Positions 34,701 to 45,800 of a stretch of DNA of 64,000 bases are shown here, piece by piece; position 1 is the stretch's first letter, and every line of letters begins with the position of its first letter. The notes below the pieces were generated by a model. It did no database searches. It was not told the origin of the DNA and saw nothing but the letters and a program-made list of their open reading frames with translations. Origin of the DNA: Trebouxia sp. TZW2008 (Eukaryota > Chlorophyta > Trebouxiophyceae > Trebouxiales > Trebouxiaceae). Where the stretch lies: the NCBI GenBank assembly GCA_002118135.1, contig BDIU01000141.1, positions 82,657-146,656 of the forward strand, written 5' to 3'. Both the position numbers and the translations under genes were made by a program.

Positions 34701-37700
34701 GAAAGCTCACCCAACAGGGCGCATGTACTCCATGTATGCAAGCTACCTACATGGCTGCCTGGGAGAGCAGGCACACCAGCAGGAGGGTGCTGCCCAGCTG
34801 TCAGCTATTCAGTTGGCCAGCTTGGCTCAGCTGCTGCAGGTGTACAAACGTGCACACTCAGAAGGTAAACAATCTTGCCCTACTCTTCTCATGCCAGCTT
34901 GTTAACCACAAGTTGCTGGTAAATCAGGTTCACTTGGGGCATTGCATAGATGCTCTGTGTGATGAGGTCTTGCGCGTCATCAGATTTGCGTCCCTTGCTG
35001 ATTTGGCTGAGTTGGCAGGGTTCATACTCGCCCTGGCAATTCAGTCGAGTCTCATCTTTGTACCAACAGATGTCAGTGCCTGAAGAGCCACCTGCCAGTC
35101 ATTGCAGCTTTTGGTGTGTGAACATGCATGCGCATTCATAGACCATGAGCATTTGGAGCTTTGCAGCATTGGCCGCCTGCGGAATCTGTGTGTTTGCCCA
35201 CATTCCCCTGCTGACCGTCTTCTTGACGAGCACACCCCTTTGCAAAGCACATGTGCAAGGTGAGCAGAAGCAGGCAAGAGCTGTCTGCTTCGGTAGACAC
35301 TCAGGCTAGCTGGCGAGAAAGAGACATGTGGCTGATGCCATCAAGCGCAAATTGCAACTGCTTCTGTTCACATCAAATTACTCTTTCAGTAGAGCATCGT
35401 GGTTCATTGATGTGTGTGACAGAGGAGGGCATGCTGCTGGCCTGGCCACATTCAGTCCTACAGGCAGGTCAAACAAGAATTGTAAATAGTAAACTAGCAA
35501 ATCACAAGAGTATTGTGTGATACACGTGCGTGTGACTGGCAGGAGTGGCAGAAGAGGACATGCTGCTGGCCTGGCCTCACCTTGCCTTGCGTGCTGGCCA
35601 GGAGGCCACAGCCTTGGCAGTGGCTGCAGCAGCCTGCCAGGCGTTGCCAAGAAGCAGGCAGGCCTGGCAGACCAGGCTGGACCTGGAAGCACGCCATGCC
35701 ACTCTACAGGTGCCTCACAACTGCCGTCTGCCCTATTGTCCGAGTGTGTAGCTGTTGCAAGTATTGATGTTGCCGCTGCTGTTGCTGCTACGGTTGCCTC
35801 ACATGATCATAGCTGCTGCTGTCGCTTTTGCTGCTGCTGCTGTTGTTGCTGCTGCTGCTGGTGCTACTGACAATTATGGCTGCTACTGCTGTTGCTGATG
35901 CTTTGTCTGCATCGGGTGCTTCTGCACATTCAAAGCCTGCTTTGCCTAGTCACTGTGGCAATTTGCAAAGGAGTATGACGTGTCTAGGGGTGGAAAACCT
36001 GGCCCAGTCAATGTCCAAAATGCAGGATCCGTGGCAGCCTCATGGCATACCAGTGCAATGCGTTACAGGGTTGTACCTCCAGTAAGGAAGGGGAGGGGCA
36101 AGGGGCATGGCAGGGGCTGCCAGGGGTATGGAGGGGCTAGCCCTACAGGCTTTTGCTGCTGTGAACCCCGCTGAAGCTGAGCAATGTGCTACAGGTCTGT
36201 ACTTCCAGTGCGGAAGGCAAAGGGGAGGGTACAAGCATGGCAGGGGCAGCCAGGGGGGTGGAGGGGCTAGCCCTGCAGGCTGTTGCTGCTGTGGATCCTG
36301 CTGAAGCTGAACAAGTGTGGCTGTCAGCCTTTGAGAAGCTGACAGCGTTGGGCAGCAATAGCAAGCGTCTGATCAAGGCAATGGTGCACCAGCTCACTGG
36401 TCAGCGCAAGGGACTGCTGCGGGTGAGACTTAGATTGATCTTGCTGGCTCTGATTTGGAAGCTGCCTATTCATGCAATCCCCTTGTCATGGCATTGTTAC
36501 TTGCAATGCTATGTCTTAGCCTGCAAGAGTAGTCGGAACGCGTGCCAATCTGCTCATGCATGCATGGCATTGTGCCCTCCGTGACGTGATTGTTTGGGAA
36601 ACACACTCCCTGTACGGCTCTGTGCAACGTGCAATACTGTGCGTATATCTCTGCAGCTTGCGTGTCCCAGCAGGATGTGCATGATCCCTCAGCATGACTG
36701 TACCTATCAGCTTGTCTGCTTGATTCCATGATGGTGTAGGGAACATATGTTGCCAGAATGCATTTGCGATGCTGCCACTATCGTCTGCACACCTTCGGGT
36801 GATAAAACAAGCCTGCTGTATAACCTACAGGAACAGGGTGAGGCATACCTGTCACCTACCTTGCGTTCATGCGGGCACAGGTGTCAAATCAACAAATGAT
36901 GTGATGCCCGAGTCTGACTTGTGGTGATGCAACAGGGCGGTATGGGGGCTGTGGCTGGAACAGCTGTGACTCTGACTTGGCAGCTTGTATCCCTGCAAGC
37001 GGCTCGCAAGCTATGTGATGATCTGATGAAGATACCCTCCCCTGGAGGCACCTTCTTTCAGGCAGCCATCAACATGGAGCTAGCTATCTTGACTCCAGAC
37101 AGCATCAGCAGAGTCCAGCGACTCTTTCAGGTCAGTGCATGTGATCTGCTTGTGTGCTGAAACCCCATTGACTCTCACCGTCAGCACAGAGTTAGCTGTC
37201 TTGACCCTAGACAGCATCAGCAGAGTCCAGCGACTGTTTCAGGTCAGTGCATGTGATCTGCTTGTGTACTGAAACCCCATTGTCGCAGTTAGCAGTTACG
37301 CAGCTCAGATGCAACAGATATAGCTTCAGCTACAGACCACACCAGATTTCAGATTATAACAATTTTCGGCGTTTGCATAACACTGGCGTTGGTGCTATGT
37401 CGCAGGCATTACCACATCAGGGGAACATTTGAGTCGAAACCCCATTGACTCTCACTGTCAGCACAGAGTTAGCTGTCTTGACACCAGACAGCATCAGCAG
37501 AGTTCAGCAACTCTTTCAGTTTTGTGCATGTGGTCAGCCTCTATGTTTGAAGCCATGCTTTAATCCCTGTAGCTGTGGCTGTCAGCACTGCTGGCTATGC
37601 TGTCACCTGACAGCATCAGCAGAGTCCACCGCCTCTTTTGTGTCATTGCATGTGATCACTTTTCATGTGTGACATGGTTTTGAGATGAGAACAGCAAATG

Positions 37701-38129
37701 TTGCAGGCCTCAGCTGTTGAGTTGAGGGTCTTAGGCTGTTACATATTGTTAAGTCAGGGTGACGTGCCAATACTTCTGGCTGTTGGGCCAGGTTGGCAGG
37801 TGATGTGTGCGCAGCAAGGCAAGCACAATGCATTGCTATATCATAGATGACAGGGGGTCTTGTCAAACTGTGACAGTGAGCAGGCTTCTGCTGCACCATT
37901 GACGTATCTACGCACATGTCTTTCAATTTTCAACTGCTGTGTCAACCCACTTCTCATGATTGTGCAGGCTGGTGTGGCAGCTCATGGTGAATCAGATCAT
38001 GAGCTGTGGTTGCAGTATGCAGCTTTTGAGCAGCAGCATCAAAGAGGAGGTGGTCAAATATACTGGAGAGCTGTCAAAGCGCTTGCCGCCCCTGATCTCT
38101 TTGTCTCTGCATATCAACAGCGTTCATGA
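31709..38129 (+). CDS. UTP6: UTP6-like U3 snoRNP (SSU processome) protein with HAT repeats, 10 exons
   Basis: Component of the nucleolar processome that cleaves pre-18S rRNA. Exons: 31709-31725, 31808-31957, 32262-32478, 32735-32969, 33707-34047, 34675-34864, 35543-35709, 36195-36422, 36984-37130, 37968-38129, giving 617 residues (human 597). The N-terminus MADTVRYFMEDMIPELEDLE followed by RGYFNQSEIKQIIKKR and FEYLLKRPAP is diagnostic. HAT-type helices follow: LWSYAAAWEFEHN, AARSLMQRGLRMCRSSRQLW and AVETYEQALKAHPTGRMYS. The C-terminus ends HELWLQYAAFEQQHQRGG and IYWRAVKALAAPDLF. The first exon codes for only five and two-thirds codons. At least five of its exons have degenerate copies in the neighbouring intron, so exon borders 4, 6, 7, 8 and 9 were chosen by frame and family match. 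Confidence 0.93.
33050..33345 (+). repeat. two copies of the UTP6 exon 4 3' end with donor
   Basis: The last 55-60 bp of exon 4 (MYAHKLRARRRILGLHSTPG before the donor at 32970) recur before GT sites at 33113 and 33336. The copies read MYAHKLNAHRRILTLHTRLG and MYAHKIRAHSHILGLHMTPG. All three are followed by GTGACAT or GTGAGAC. Confidence 0.9.
35755..35900 (+). repeat. CTG/GTT-rich trinucleotide tract
   Basis: An impure run of GCTGCTGTT-type triplets in UTP6 intron 35710-36194. It gives meaningless Leu- and Cys-rich frames. Confidence 0.85.
36060..36310 (+). repeat. tandem duplication of the 5' half of UTP6 exon 8
   Basis: Two units of about 120 bp. The second (from 36195) is the used exon and reads EGLALQAVAAVDPAEAEQ. 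The first (from about 36075) keeps a TACAG acceptor and ALQAFAAVNPAEAEQ-like text, but in the phase set by the acceptor it hits a TAG. Confidence 0.85.
37180..37660 (+). repeat. three copies of the UTP6 exon 9 3' end
   Basis: The segment LAILTPDSISRVQRLFQ with its donor (true GT at 37131) recurs ending near 37242, 37519 and 37640. The first copy is almost exact and keeps CAG/GTCAGTG. The second lost the GT, and the third is more diverged. Confidence 0.9.
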
Positions 38130-38948
38130 CAGATTAGTGCCTCTATTGCTACAGAATTGTCGTTATATGTTTTGTTTGTCTTCGTTCGTTGTAGTCAGAA
38201 TTGGTGAGTAGACAGATTATGACTGAGCGACGCGGCAGCGTTACATTACAATATTTTCGGTTGCTGAAACCTTCCTTTATTCAACAGCTTTATCTGACTC
38301 AGTGAGCCTTCACCCCTCCTTGCTAGGATGCCCACCTATGCACAGGCCCATGCAGTCAGCACTTCGGTACAGCATTCGATTGTGAAGGTCTGAGATTCTA
38401 AGGCCACTTGGGCTGATGCCACCACTTATACTACGGTGACGGATATGTCGCATAGTTATGGACGTTTCCTTAATACTGCGCTGATACGGTCATCCTGAGA
38501 ACCATGCAGTGTCATTGCAGCATTGACCTGCTGTCCCGTGTTACACTTGCACAACTTGCAATGAAGCATCGAGTAACATGTAGCAACTGCATTAAAGTGC
38601 ATTTGATTCAAGCGTTGGGATTACTACTGTACAGTATCCTCATGTCTGCAAGCGAAAAGGGCTGTCTCAGCTAAGAAATTACAGTGGCATGGAAATATGG
38701 CGGCAGTCAACTCATTGCAAGACTAATTTAGGGGAGAAGACGGGGTAGTAATAAGGTCCTTTACAGGTATGGGTTTGCAATCGAGCAAGCTAATATCTGC
38801 TAATATCTGTACAGCTGTGTCTGCATATTATGATAGCATGCAGCAATTGCGTGCAAAGGGAACAGCTGTAAGTGATGGGCTCGAAATGCAGACAAAGAGT
38901 AGGAAACAAGGCAACAGCATGCCTGCAAGCAACACAGAAAAGATGGCA
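38130..38948. other. convergent intergenic spacer between UTP6 and the SRRM1-like gene
   Basis: These 819 bp have no convincing reading frame. The stretch is AT-richer than coding DNA and should hold both 3' untranslated regions. I see no repeat or RNA gene. Confidence 0.5.
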
Positions 38949-41900
38949 TTAATCATCTGAGGATTCAGCTTTTCTTGCCGACTGAAGGGCCTTTTGCCTG
39001 AGCTCCTCCTCTATACGCTTTCTGTCATCTGCTGATGGCTGCTCTTCATCATCAGAGCTGCCAGCGTCCCCAACATGATCTTTTCTGTCCCTCTTCTCCT
39101 TTTTGTGCTTCTTCTTTTCCTTTTTCTCCTTCTTGTCTTTCTTTTCCTTTGTGTCCTTTTTGGCTTTTCTGCTGTCTGCAGGGTCAGCCTCCTCCATATC
39201 TACATCTGTGTCCCTGTTTCCCTTATCCCTGCAATGCATGCCATCCACTTTTACAGTCTGAACTGCATCAGCCATTGGCTCAGGTCATTGCTGTGGGATC
39301 TGCACACATCGCCCATTTGTGCATGCAGCAGTTTAGGGCACCTAATACATGCTGTCACAGGCAACAAGCACACCAGATGACGCGCAGCTGAATAGCAACA
39401 CTGGCAAGGCTAGATGCCTCTGTGGCATAGACTCTGCGATGAGCTGAGCCACCTTTTACCTTTTACCTCCAGACTGTAGCATTCAGTTGTCGTGCCCAGC
39501 TTGCAACAGGCTGTGAGCCTGATGCTGAATGCAGCAATGCACTGTGACACACCTGTCAGTTGGGGCCTTAGGGAAGGCTGTGTCAACACGCTGAGGGGGC
39601 AAAATGAGGTGCTCTGCCTTGTCAGGTAGCACCGTCTCAGCTTCTGCTTTGGCAAATGTGGAGTGCAGATCCTTTAAATCTCTCTTGCCTTCTTGTGCAT
39701 CCTTAACCCCACGCTCTTGGCTCCTGCTTCGGTCAACATACAATCAAGTTTGACATGCTTGTGCCTGACTGTCAGTATGTGTGCAGTCAAGCAGAGGTGT
39801 GTATGCTGCTCCTGTCTAGATTGAGTATTGCTGCTGCAACAAAGCAAGCACTAGCTCATTGATACAGAATGCAATAAATGGCATCACTGGGATCTGTCTG
39901 GACCAAGCCTGCCAATTGTTGGACTACTTTTGCAAGATGAAGCCAGATCATGCTGAATGGGGACAAGCCAGGGCTGGCAGTTCATGCCAGGACTGACTTG
40001 CGCCTGACATGCAAGGCTGGTGAACTGCTTTTGCTACATGAAGGCATACCATGCTGGAGAGAGATAGGTCAAGAGCTGCAGGTCATGCAAAAACTGACCT
40101 GCGCCTTGTATCCCTTGCTGGTGATCTGCTGCTGCGCCTACCAGGGGACCTGCTGCGTCCATACCTTGCCCTCTTCAGCACAGGAGACCTCTCTCTGCCT
40201 AGGCCAACCCTGTCCCTGCCCCTGTCATATCTTGGTGGAGACCTGTTGTAGCCTGTATCCCTGTCGTATGCTCTGTGTCTGTCATCGTCCCGCATGCCTC
40301 TAGTGGGCCTAATAGGCGAGGGCTCCCGTCTCCTGTCATATTCCCTGCCTCTCGCCCTGTCTCTGTCTCTGTCCCTGTTGCTGGGCCTGCAGCATAAGCC
40401 TAGGGGCCTGAGCCCACAAGCTGCAATCAAGCTGCAAGCAACATAGCCAGCCTCTTTGTGGAGAACGTGACATTGTTTGGACCTGTTCATGATCACGTGA
40501 TGTAAGGCAATGCCGTGCAAGAGTTGTGACACTACCAGATCAACTGTTGGTTCAGGCGGGGACTCTCAGCATGCAAAGTGATCTGTTACAGCCTGAAGCC
40601 AGACAGCTTCCAGACATGGGTGCCTGGTGCCAAGCATAAGCAGCAATCAGAGGACTGACCTATCTGGCGGCCTATCTCTGCGGTCTGCACCCGCCCTATC
40701 CCTATCACCCCTGCTGTCTCTGGGCCTGTCTCTATCCCTGTCCCTGTCCCTGTCTCGTGCCTCCCCATTTTGTGCTTTGCATGCTTGACTGCTGTCGTTT
40801 GCAGCCTTTTCGCCAGCTTTGCTGCGTGCAGCAGCAGCTTCCTTTGCTGCAGCCTCCTTTTTGGCACGCTCTGCATTCAGCCGCTCCTGCAGGAACAGTG
40901 TATATTGTGACAGGCCTTGTGCAAGCATCCGCACACTTGGAATATTTATAGTGCATGCAATCAGGGCCACCTGAAAGATCAGCTTTGCACAAGCCAGTCA
41001 GACTGCTGCACTCAGATGGTAGCACAAAGTGCAATTTGCAAGTGTCTTGATGGTCTGCATTCCACAATATCGTTGTGCTACCAAAGTAGCTCTCAAATGG
41101 CCATGAAAGCTCATCTAAACTGATGGCCATACACCATGAAACAACTTGTACGCTTTGTCGGGGCAGCAGGGCAAAGCCCAAGCTGCATCAATGAACAATG
41201 GCTAAATGGCCATGACACGCAACCAGATGATGACTGTCACACAGGACAAACACCATCGAATAATTTAGTTGCATTGTGTCAGCTGCACCAGTGCAGGGTG
41301 GCCGAGTGCTCACCATCAAAGCCAGGGTGGAACTGTGCACATTGGACAACTGCTGACCTGTATGGCCTTTTGAGCCTCATTCTTGATCCTTAGCTCCTCT
41401 GCCTTGTCATCAAGAATCTTCTTTGGTATACCACTGGCCTGCTCACAGGCGCTAGATAGCAGGGTCCACAACTCCTGGGAGGGCAGACGCAAGACCCAGC
41501 CTCAGCACACTGCACCTCTGCCACAATTTACACAAGCTGCAGACATGCCCACAACCTTCAGTGGTGCATGACCACACGCTACCAAAACTCAAGCTGTAGA
41601 CATGCCCATAACCTTTAGTGGTGCATGACTACATGCTGCAGGATGTCACGAGGGTGTCAAGAGCCTCATTGGCGTATGCAAAGCCTGAGGTTGTCAATGG
41701 CTCTTGATGTTTCGAGCTTGATCCAGGCTCATGACTTCACTTGTGGGCTATGTGACATGTCAGGACAGTATTGTCCTCATGGGCAGGCGGGATTGACTGT
41801 TGCAAACAGTGAAAGTCTGCTGTAGCACAGGCTGTGACTCGTCAGGAAGGGCTATTATGAGGTCAAGGCATTGTTGTTGCACAGTGCAGAAGGGATATAC

Positions 41901-42419
41901 CTTGACAAACAGGCTGGTGTTCTTCTCCAAAAAGCCTGTCAAAGCTATTTGCAATCTCTTGGGGTCCAGGTCCTGCATGGCCATAGTAAGATATGCTGTT
42001 TGCACAACATAACAAGCCATAAATCTGTTTACAGGCAAGGAAATTTTCAAGCGCATTTGACAAAACATGCGATGATGACCTTTTTGTCTGCACCAAGCTG
42101 TTCATGAATGTAGCCAATGAGAACTTCATCCTCCATGCCCAACAGCTGTGAGACTCGCTGTGCTGTCCACTCCTTCATGATCTCCCAGTTGACCTTAGTG
42201 ACATCCACCTTCAGGTTATACTCTTTGGGGAACTTCATGCTTTTCAACAGCTTCTTCTCCTTGCTGCAACAGCATGCTAACTTCAGCTGTACGCCGTTGA
42301 ACAAGACAACCAGGCGAGAACGACTTCAGTTGCTGCAAAATGGGTGACTTCAGGGGAACACACTCTGTAAAACGAGTGTCCTGGCCGGACGACACCCCCC
42401 GGAACGGCACTCCAGACAT
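38949..42419 (-). CDS. SRRM1-like splicing coactivator (PWI domain and RD/RS tail), 8 exons
   Basis: Nuclear splicing cofactor of the SRm160 type; the PWI domain binds nucleic acid and the charged tail contacts SR proteins. Exons: 42364-42419, 42080-42263, 41901-41972, 41358-41474, 40660-40886, 40099-40386, 39553-39723, 38949-39228, giving 464 residues. The start MSGVPFRGVSSGQDTRFTD and the PWI core KKLLKSMKFPKEYNLKVDV, GMEDEVLIGYIHEQLG, IALTGFLEKNTSLFVK and SGIPKKILDDKAEELRIKNE match the family in order. An Ala/Lys-rich coiled coil, RDRDRDRDR runs, an RSRSPGRRSSRSPAR stretch and a Lys/Glu-rich tail follow. It is much shorter than human SRRM1 (about 900 residues), with fewer RS repeats. It is divergent from PEX1. 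Confidence 0.92.
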
Positions 42420-42851
42420 GGTGAAGTCTGTTTGACCAAGCGGACGGCGACAGGTGCGCTGAGTGCTGAGCTGACGTCGCAGGAAGATGTGCGAAGAAAG
42501 GCTTTTGGCAGTAGCGGCAAGAACAAGCGTCACAACGCTGCAAGGGCCAGCACTGTATGTCTGTCAGACGGCAAAAAGCAGAAAGATCAACAGCCAAATT
42601 GCCATACAGCTGAAGCCTCAAAGGGGCTCGAGCTCGAGGGGCGTCTCCCAGTGTGCCCTTGCAGCAGAAGCTTTGGCGACATGCCGTGCGGCACGCGATG
42701 TCAAGCTTGGTGACCTCGTCAGTGACACGTCAACTCGATGCACTTGCGATATTGAGATCTCAGCAGAAGTGAACTCCTGACTGTCCAGCCTGCAGGCATT
42801 GCTGATCTCCGAAAGGGGTTGACCAGAAGGCTTCGCTGGCTGCTTCGCAAC
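42420..42851. promoter_or_regulatory. divergent promoter region between SRRM1-like and PEX1 genes
   Basis: A 432-bp CpG-rich spacer between two start codons. A frame of about 93 codons on the plus strand begins at a non-ATG codon and has no recognisable homology. I treat it as noise or 5' untranslated sequence. Confidence 0.4.
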
Positions 42852-45800
42852 ATGGAGTTTTTTGAGAATCTGCTGAGGTCACATGCACGCGACAGGTAAG
42901 TATGTTGGGATGCGCCGTGCGGTTGTGGAGTTGCCGGTTGTCAGTAAACCGCATGTGTTGTCAATGCTTGTGCAGGTTGACCCGCTTGACTGTGTTACAC
43001 TCCTCTGAAAAAACTTGCTGGGTGGCCTTGCCGCCAGCCCTGATATCGAAGTTATATTCGGTGTCACACGATTTGCCTCTTGTGCTCGAGCTGCGGACAG
43101 TACCTGACAGTAAGCAGTGCTGGTTCAATAGCTTGTAAAGCCTCACACCACGCTCAAGTTGTCACAATTGCTGCTCATTTGCAGAACATGACAGATCTCC
43201 GCCGCAAGCATGGCATGTTGCCTGGAGCGGATCTGCCTCTAAAGGACAACACATTGAGATTCCGGCTGCACTGGCTGACTGCTTAGGCATTGCTCAGGGG
43301 ATTCAAGTCACTGCAGAAGCCGTCACTGATGTGCCTGAGGCCCTTGGTGTGTGTGTTGAGCCGATCAGCTCAGATGACTGGGAGGTTGTGGAGCAGAATG
43401 CAGGCCACATGGAGGACCACATCCTCACTCAGGTGTGCAACACTTTAGTGCAATTCAGTGTAACTGTGTGCCATGTAACATCATGAACACAGCTGACCAC
43501 ATACAGAGCAATCAGCTGCAGACTGCTGGGTCTTCATGTGTTGTGGTCTGACAAGCTTTAACAAGATCCTGCATTGCTCACACCTGGTAACAACCTACAC
43601 GCTGTGTCAAATATACTCAAGGTGCTATCTTGCAACTCTCTGGCAACAAGAATGCTGTCTGCATGGCTGTTGCTGACGGACCGGTGCCACTTGGCTGCAT
43701 GTTTGGGTTTTGTCACAAAAATGGCCTGAAGTAGCCAGCAGCAATGCAGGTGGGAGTGGTGGAGCTTGATCAGCCTTTCCCATTCTGGGTGCGCAAGCAG
43801 ATAAAGCTGCTACTCAAGGTCACAACAGCTCATCCAGGATCCCTTGTGCGTTTAGTAGCTGGCTCAGAAGTTGCTGTGGCACCCAGACCGCGCAGGCACT
43901 TTGGGCAACAGGCAGTCATCACAGACTCTGACTTCAAGCATGACGGGGTACCAGAGAACGATGAACCTGCTGACACCTGGCTTAGGCTGCAGGTGACCTG
44001 TGTACACTGAGCATGTCTTCCTCACCATTCTCACAGCGACTATTTGCCCACCTTGGTGTTAAAGTCCTGCTTGCTCACAGCCCGCATCTCTACCATCATG
44101 CACACACGTAGTGCAGAGCACTCATGCAAGCCCTCACACTACAGACAGACTACAACTGTCACTCAGCACAGGCTTTGCTGTAAGTCGCAAGCGACTTACA
44201 CTTACAGAGCATCTAGCAATATCAGACTTGCAGCAGACTTGGGCCAGCTACTTAATCAGTGATTGTAAGGGTGCTTGCTGTCTAACGCTGCTCAAAAGTT
44301 GCATAGCAAGCCGATGAATTGCAAGGTGTCAATAGGTGATATTTGAGCAATATGGAGTGGAGTCATCAAGTCAATCCTTAGCACGTCAGCCTGTGACTGG
44401 TGCAGGGTGCACATGAGGAGGCTGCACCCATGCAGTGCGATATGACAGGCACAGGGGAGGCCTCTGTGTCAGGCTTTGAGGGCCATACACCCCTCTCAAC
44501 CTGCATTTCCATCAGCAAGCACACTGCCCGCCAAGCCAAGCTTTCTGCCTCTGATCTGGTGCTTGTAGGCAAAAGTGATCCACGGTGAGCCCTGTCCCAC
44601 TCACACAGATTGCACCTTGAGGTACAGCAGCCACACTATCATGCATGATGCTGCAAGCACTGCAAATGCAATTGCATGCTCAATTGTCACTCTCCCACAA
44701 GCACAGGGCGGCACAGCAATACATCTTGTACATGTGGACATGCATACAGGCAGCTCACTCCACCTCAGAAGTTCTGCATCAGTCCTGACATGCATTTCAC
44801 ATATGCAGTGCATCACTTTCAAAACGCTGCTGTGGTGTGCAATGCATCGCTCTTGACACGCTTGTGATGTGTGCAGTGCCACCAAGCATGTCCTGAGCAT
44901 CAAGATCAGCAGCAAGGTGGCACCAGGGCATGCCCAGCTGCCGCAATCAGTGCTGCAAAGCCTGAAGCTACAGCAGCATGGCCAAATCAGGCTCCAAAGC
45001 ATCGCCTCAGCCAATCAGATACACCCAACCTCCATTACATTGCACCCAATGCCACATCCTGCAGCTCCAAACAGCACCACACCTACATCGGCCATAGTAA
45101 CACAGATGGTGGAAGAGCTGAGTCAGCAAGATCTCAAGCAGGTGTTGGCGGCCTGGCTGACTGCACAGGCCTCAACAACAGCTGACTCTGATCAGCATTC
45201 AGGGGATGATCACGTGCCTGTGCAGCAAGGCACTGTGGTTCAGCTGAATGCAGCGGAGGGCTCAGACAGTCACCTGCAGACCACAGCTTTCCAGATACAA
45301 ATGAAGCAGCCACTCAGTCTGCTTCAGAAACCTGCTGTAAACTATGCCCTGTTGTCAGGGTCAGATGTGGATAGCAATAGACTGACTGTGGCTCAGGGAG
45401 ATATGGTGGCTGGTGCAAAGGCGGCGCTTGCATTGCAAGACCCAATGCTGCTGCCAGCAGAGCAGCTGGCTATGCTAGGGAGCTCAGCTGCTATGCACGC
45501 TGCTGCCCACACTGCTCTGCAGCACCTGCTGCCTATGCTGGCCTTCCCATGCAGGTGATGCTTACCTAGTAACATAGTCATAGGCGGAGCCGAGGCTGCA
45601 CTTGATGCATGTTGCACCATGACATGCCATACATGCATCAGTGTTTGCTCCTCCACTGCTTCTCGGAACAGAGGCTCCCATCATGATGCGTGCTATAGTT
45701 TGCACTTTTGTCTGTTGGTCCCTTTGATGTTCTTGTCAGCAATCCTTGCTTTCAACAATGTTGATGCTGATGTGCACTGGCCAGTTTCAATGTTGCCCAT

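Noticed and set aside
39035..39391. Plus-strand hydrophobic frame rich in Leu, Phe and Cys
   Set aside because: It is the complement of the Lys/Glu-rich tail of the SRRM1-like protein. The membrane-like look is a mirror effect.
42432..42780. Frames of 93-97 codons before PEX1
   Set aside because: They start at non-ATG or weak codons, show no homology, and the PEX1 frame does not join them through any good splice pair.
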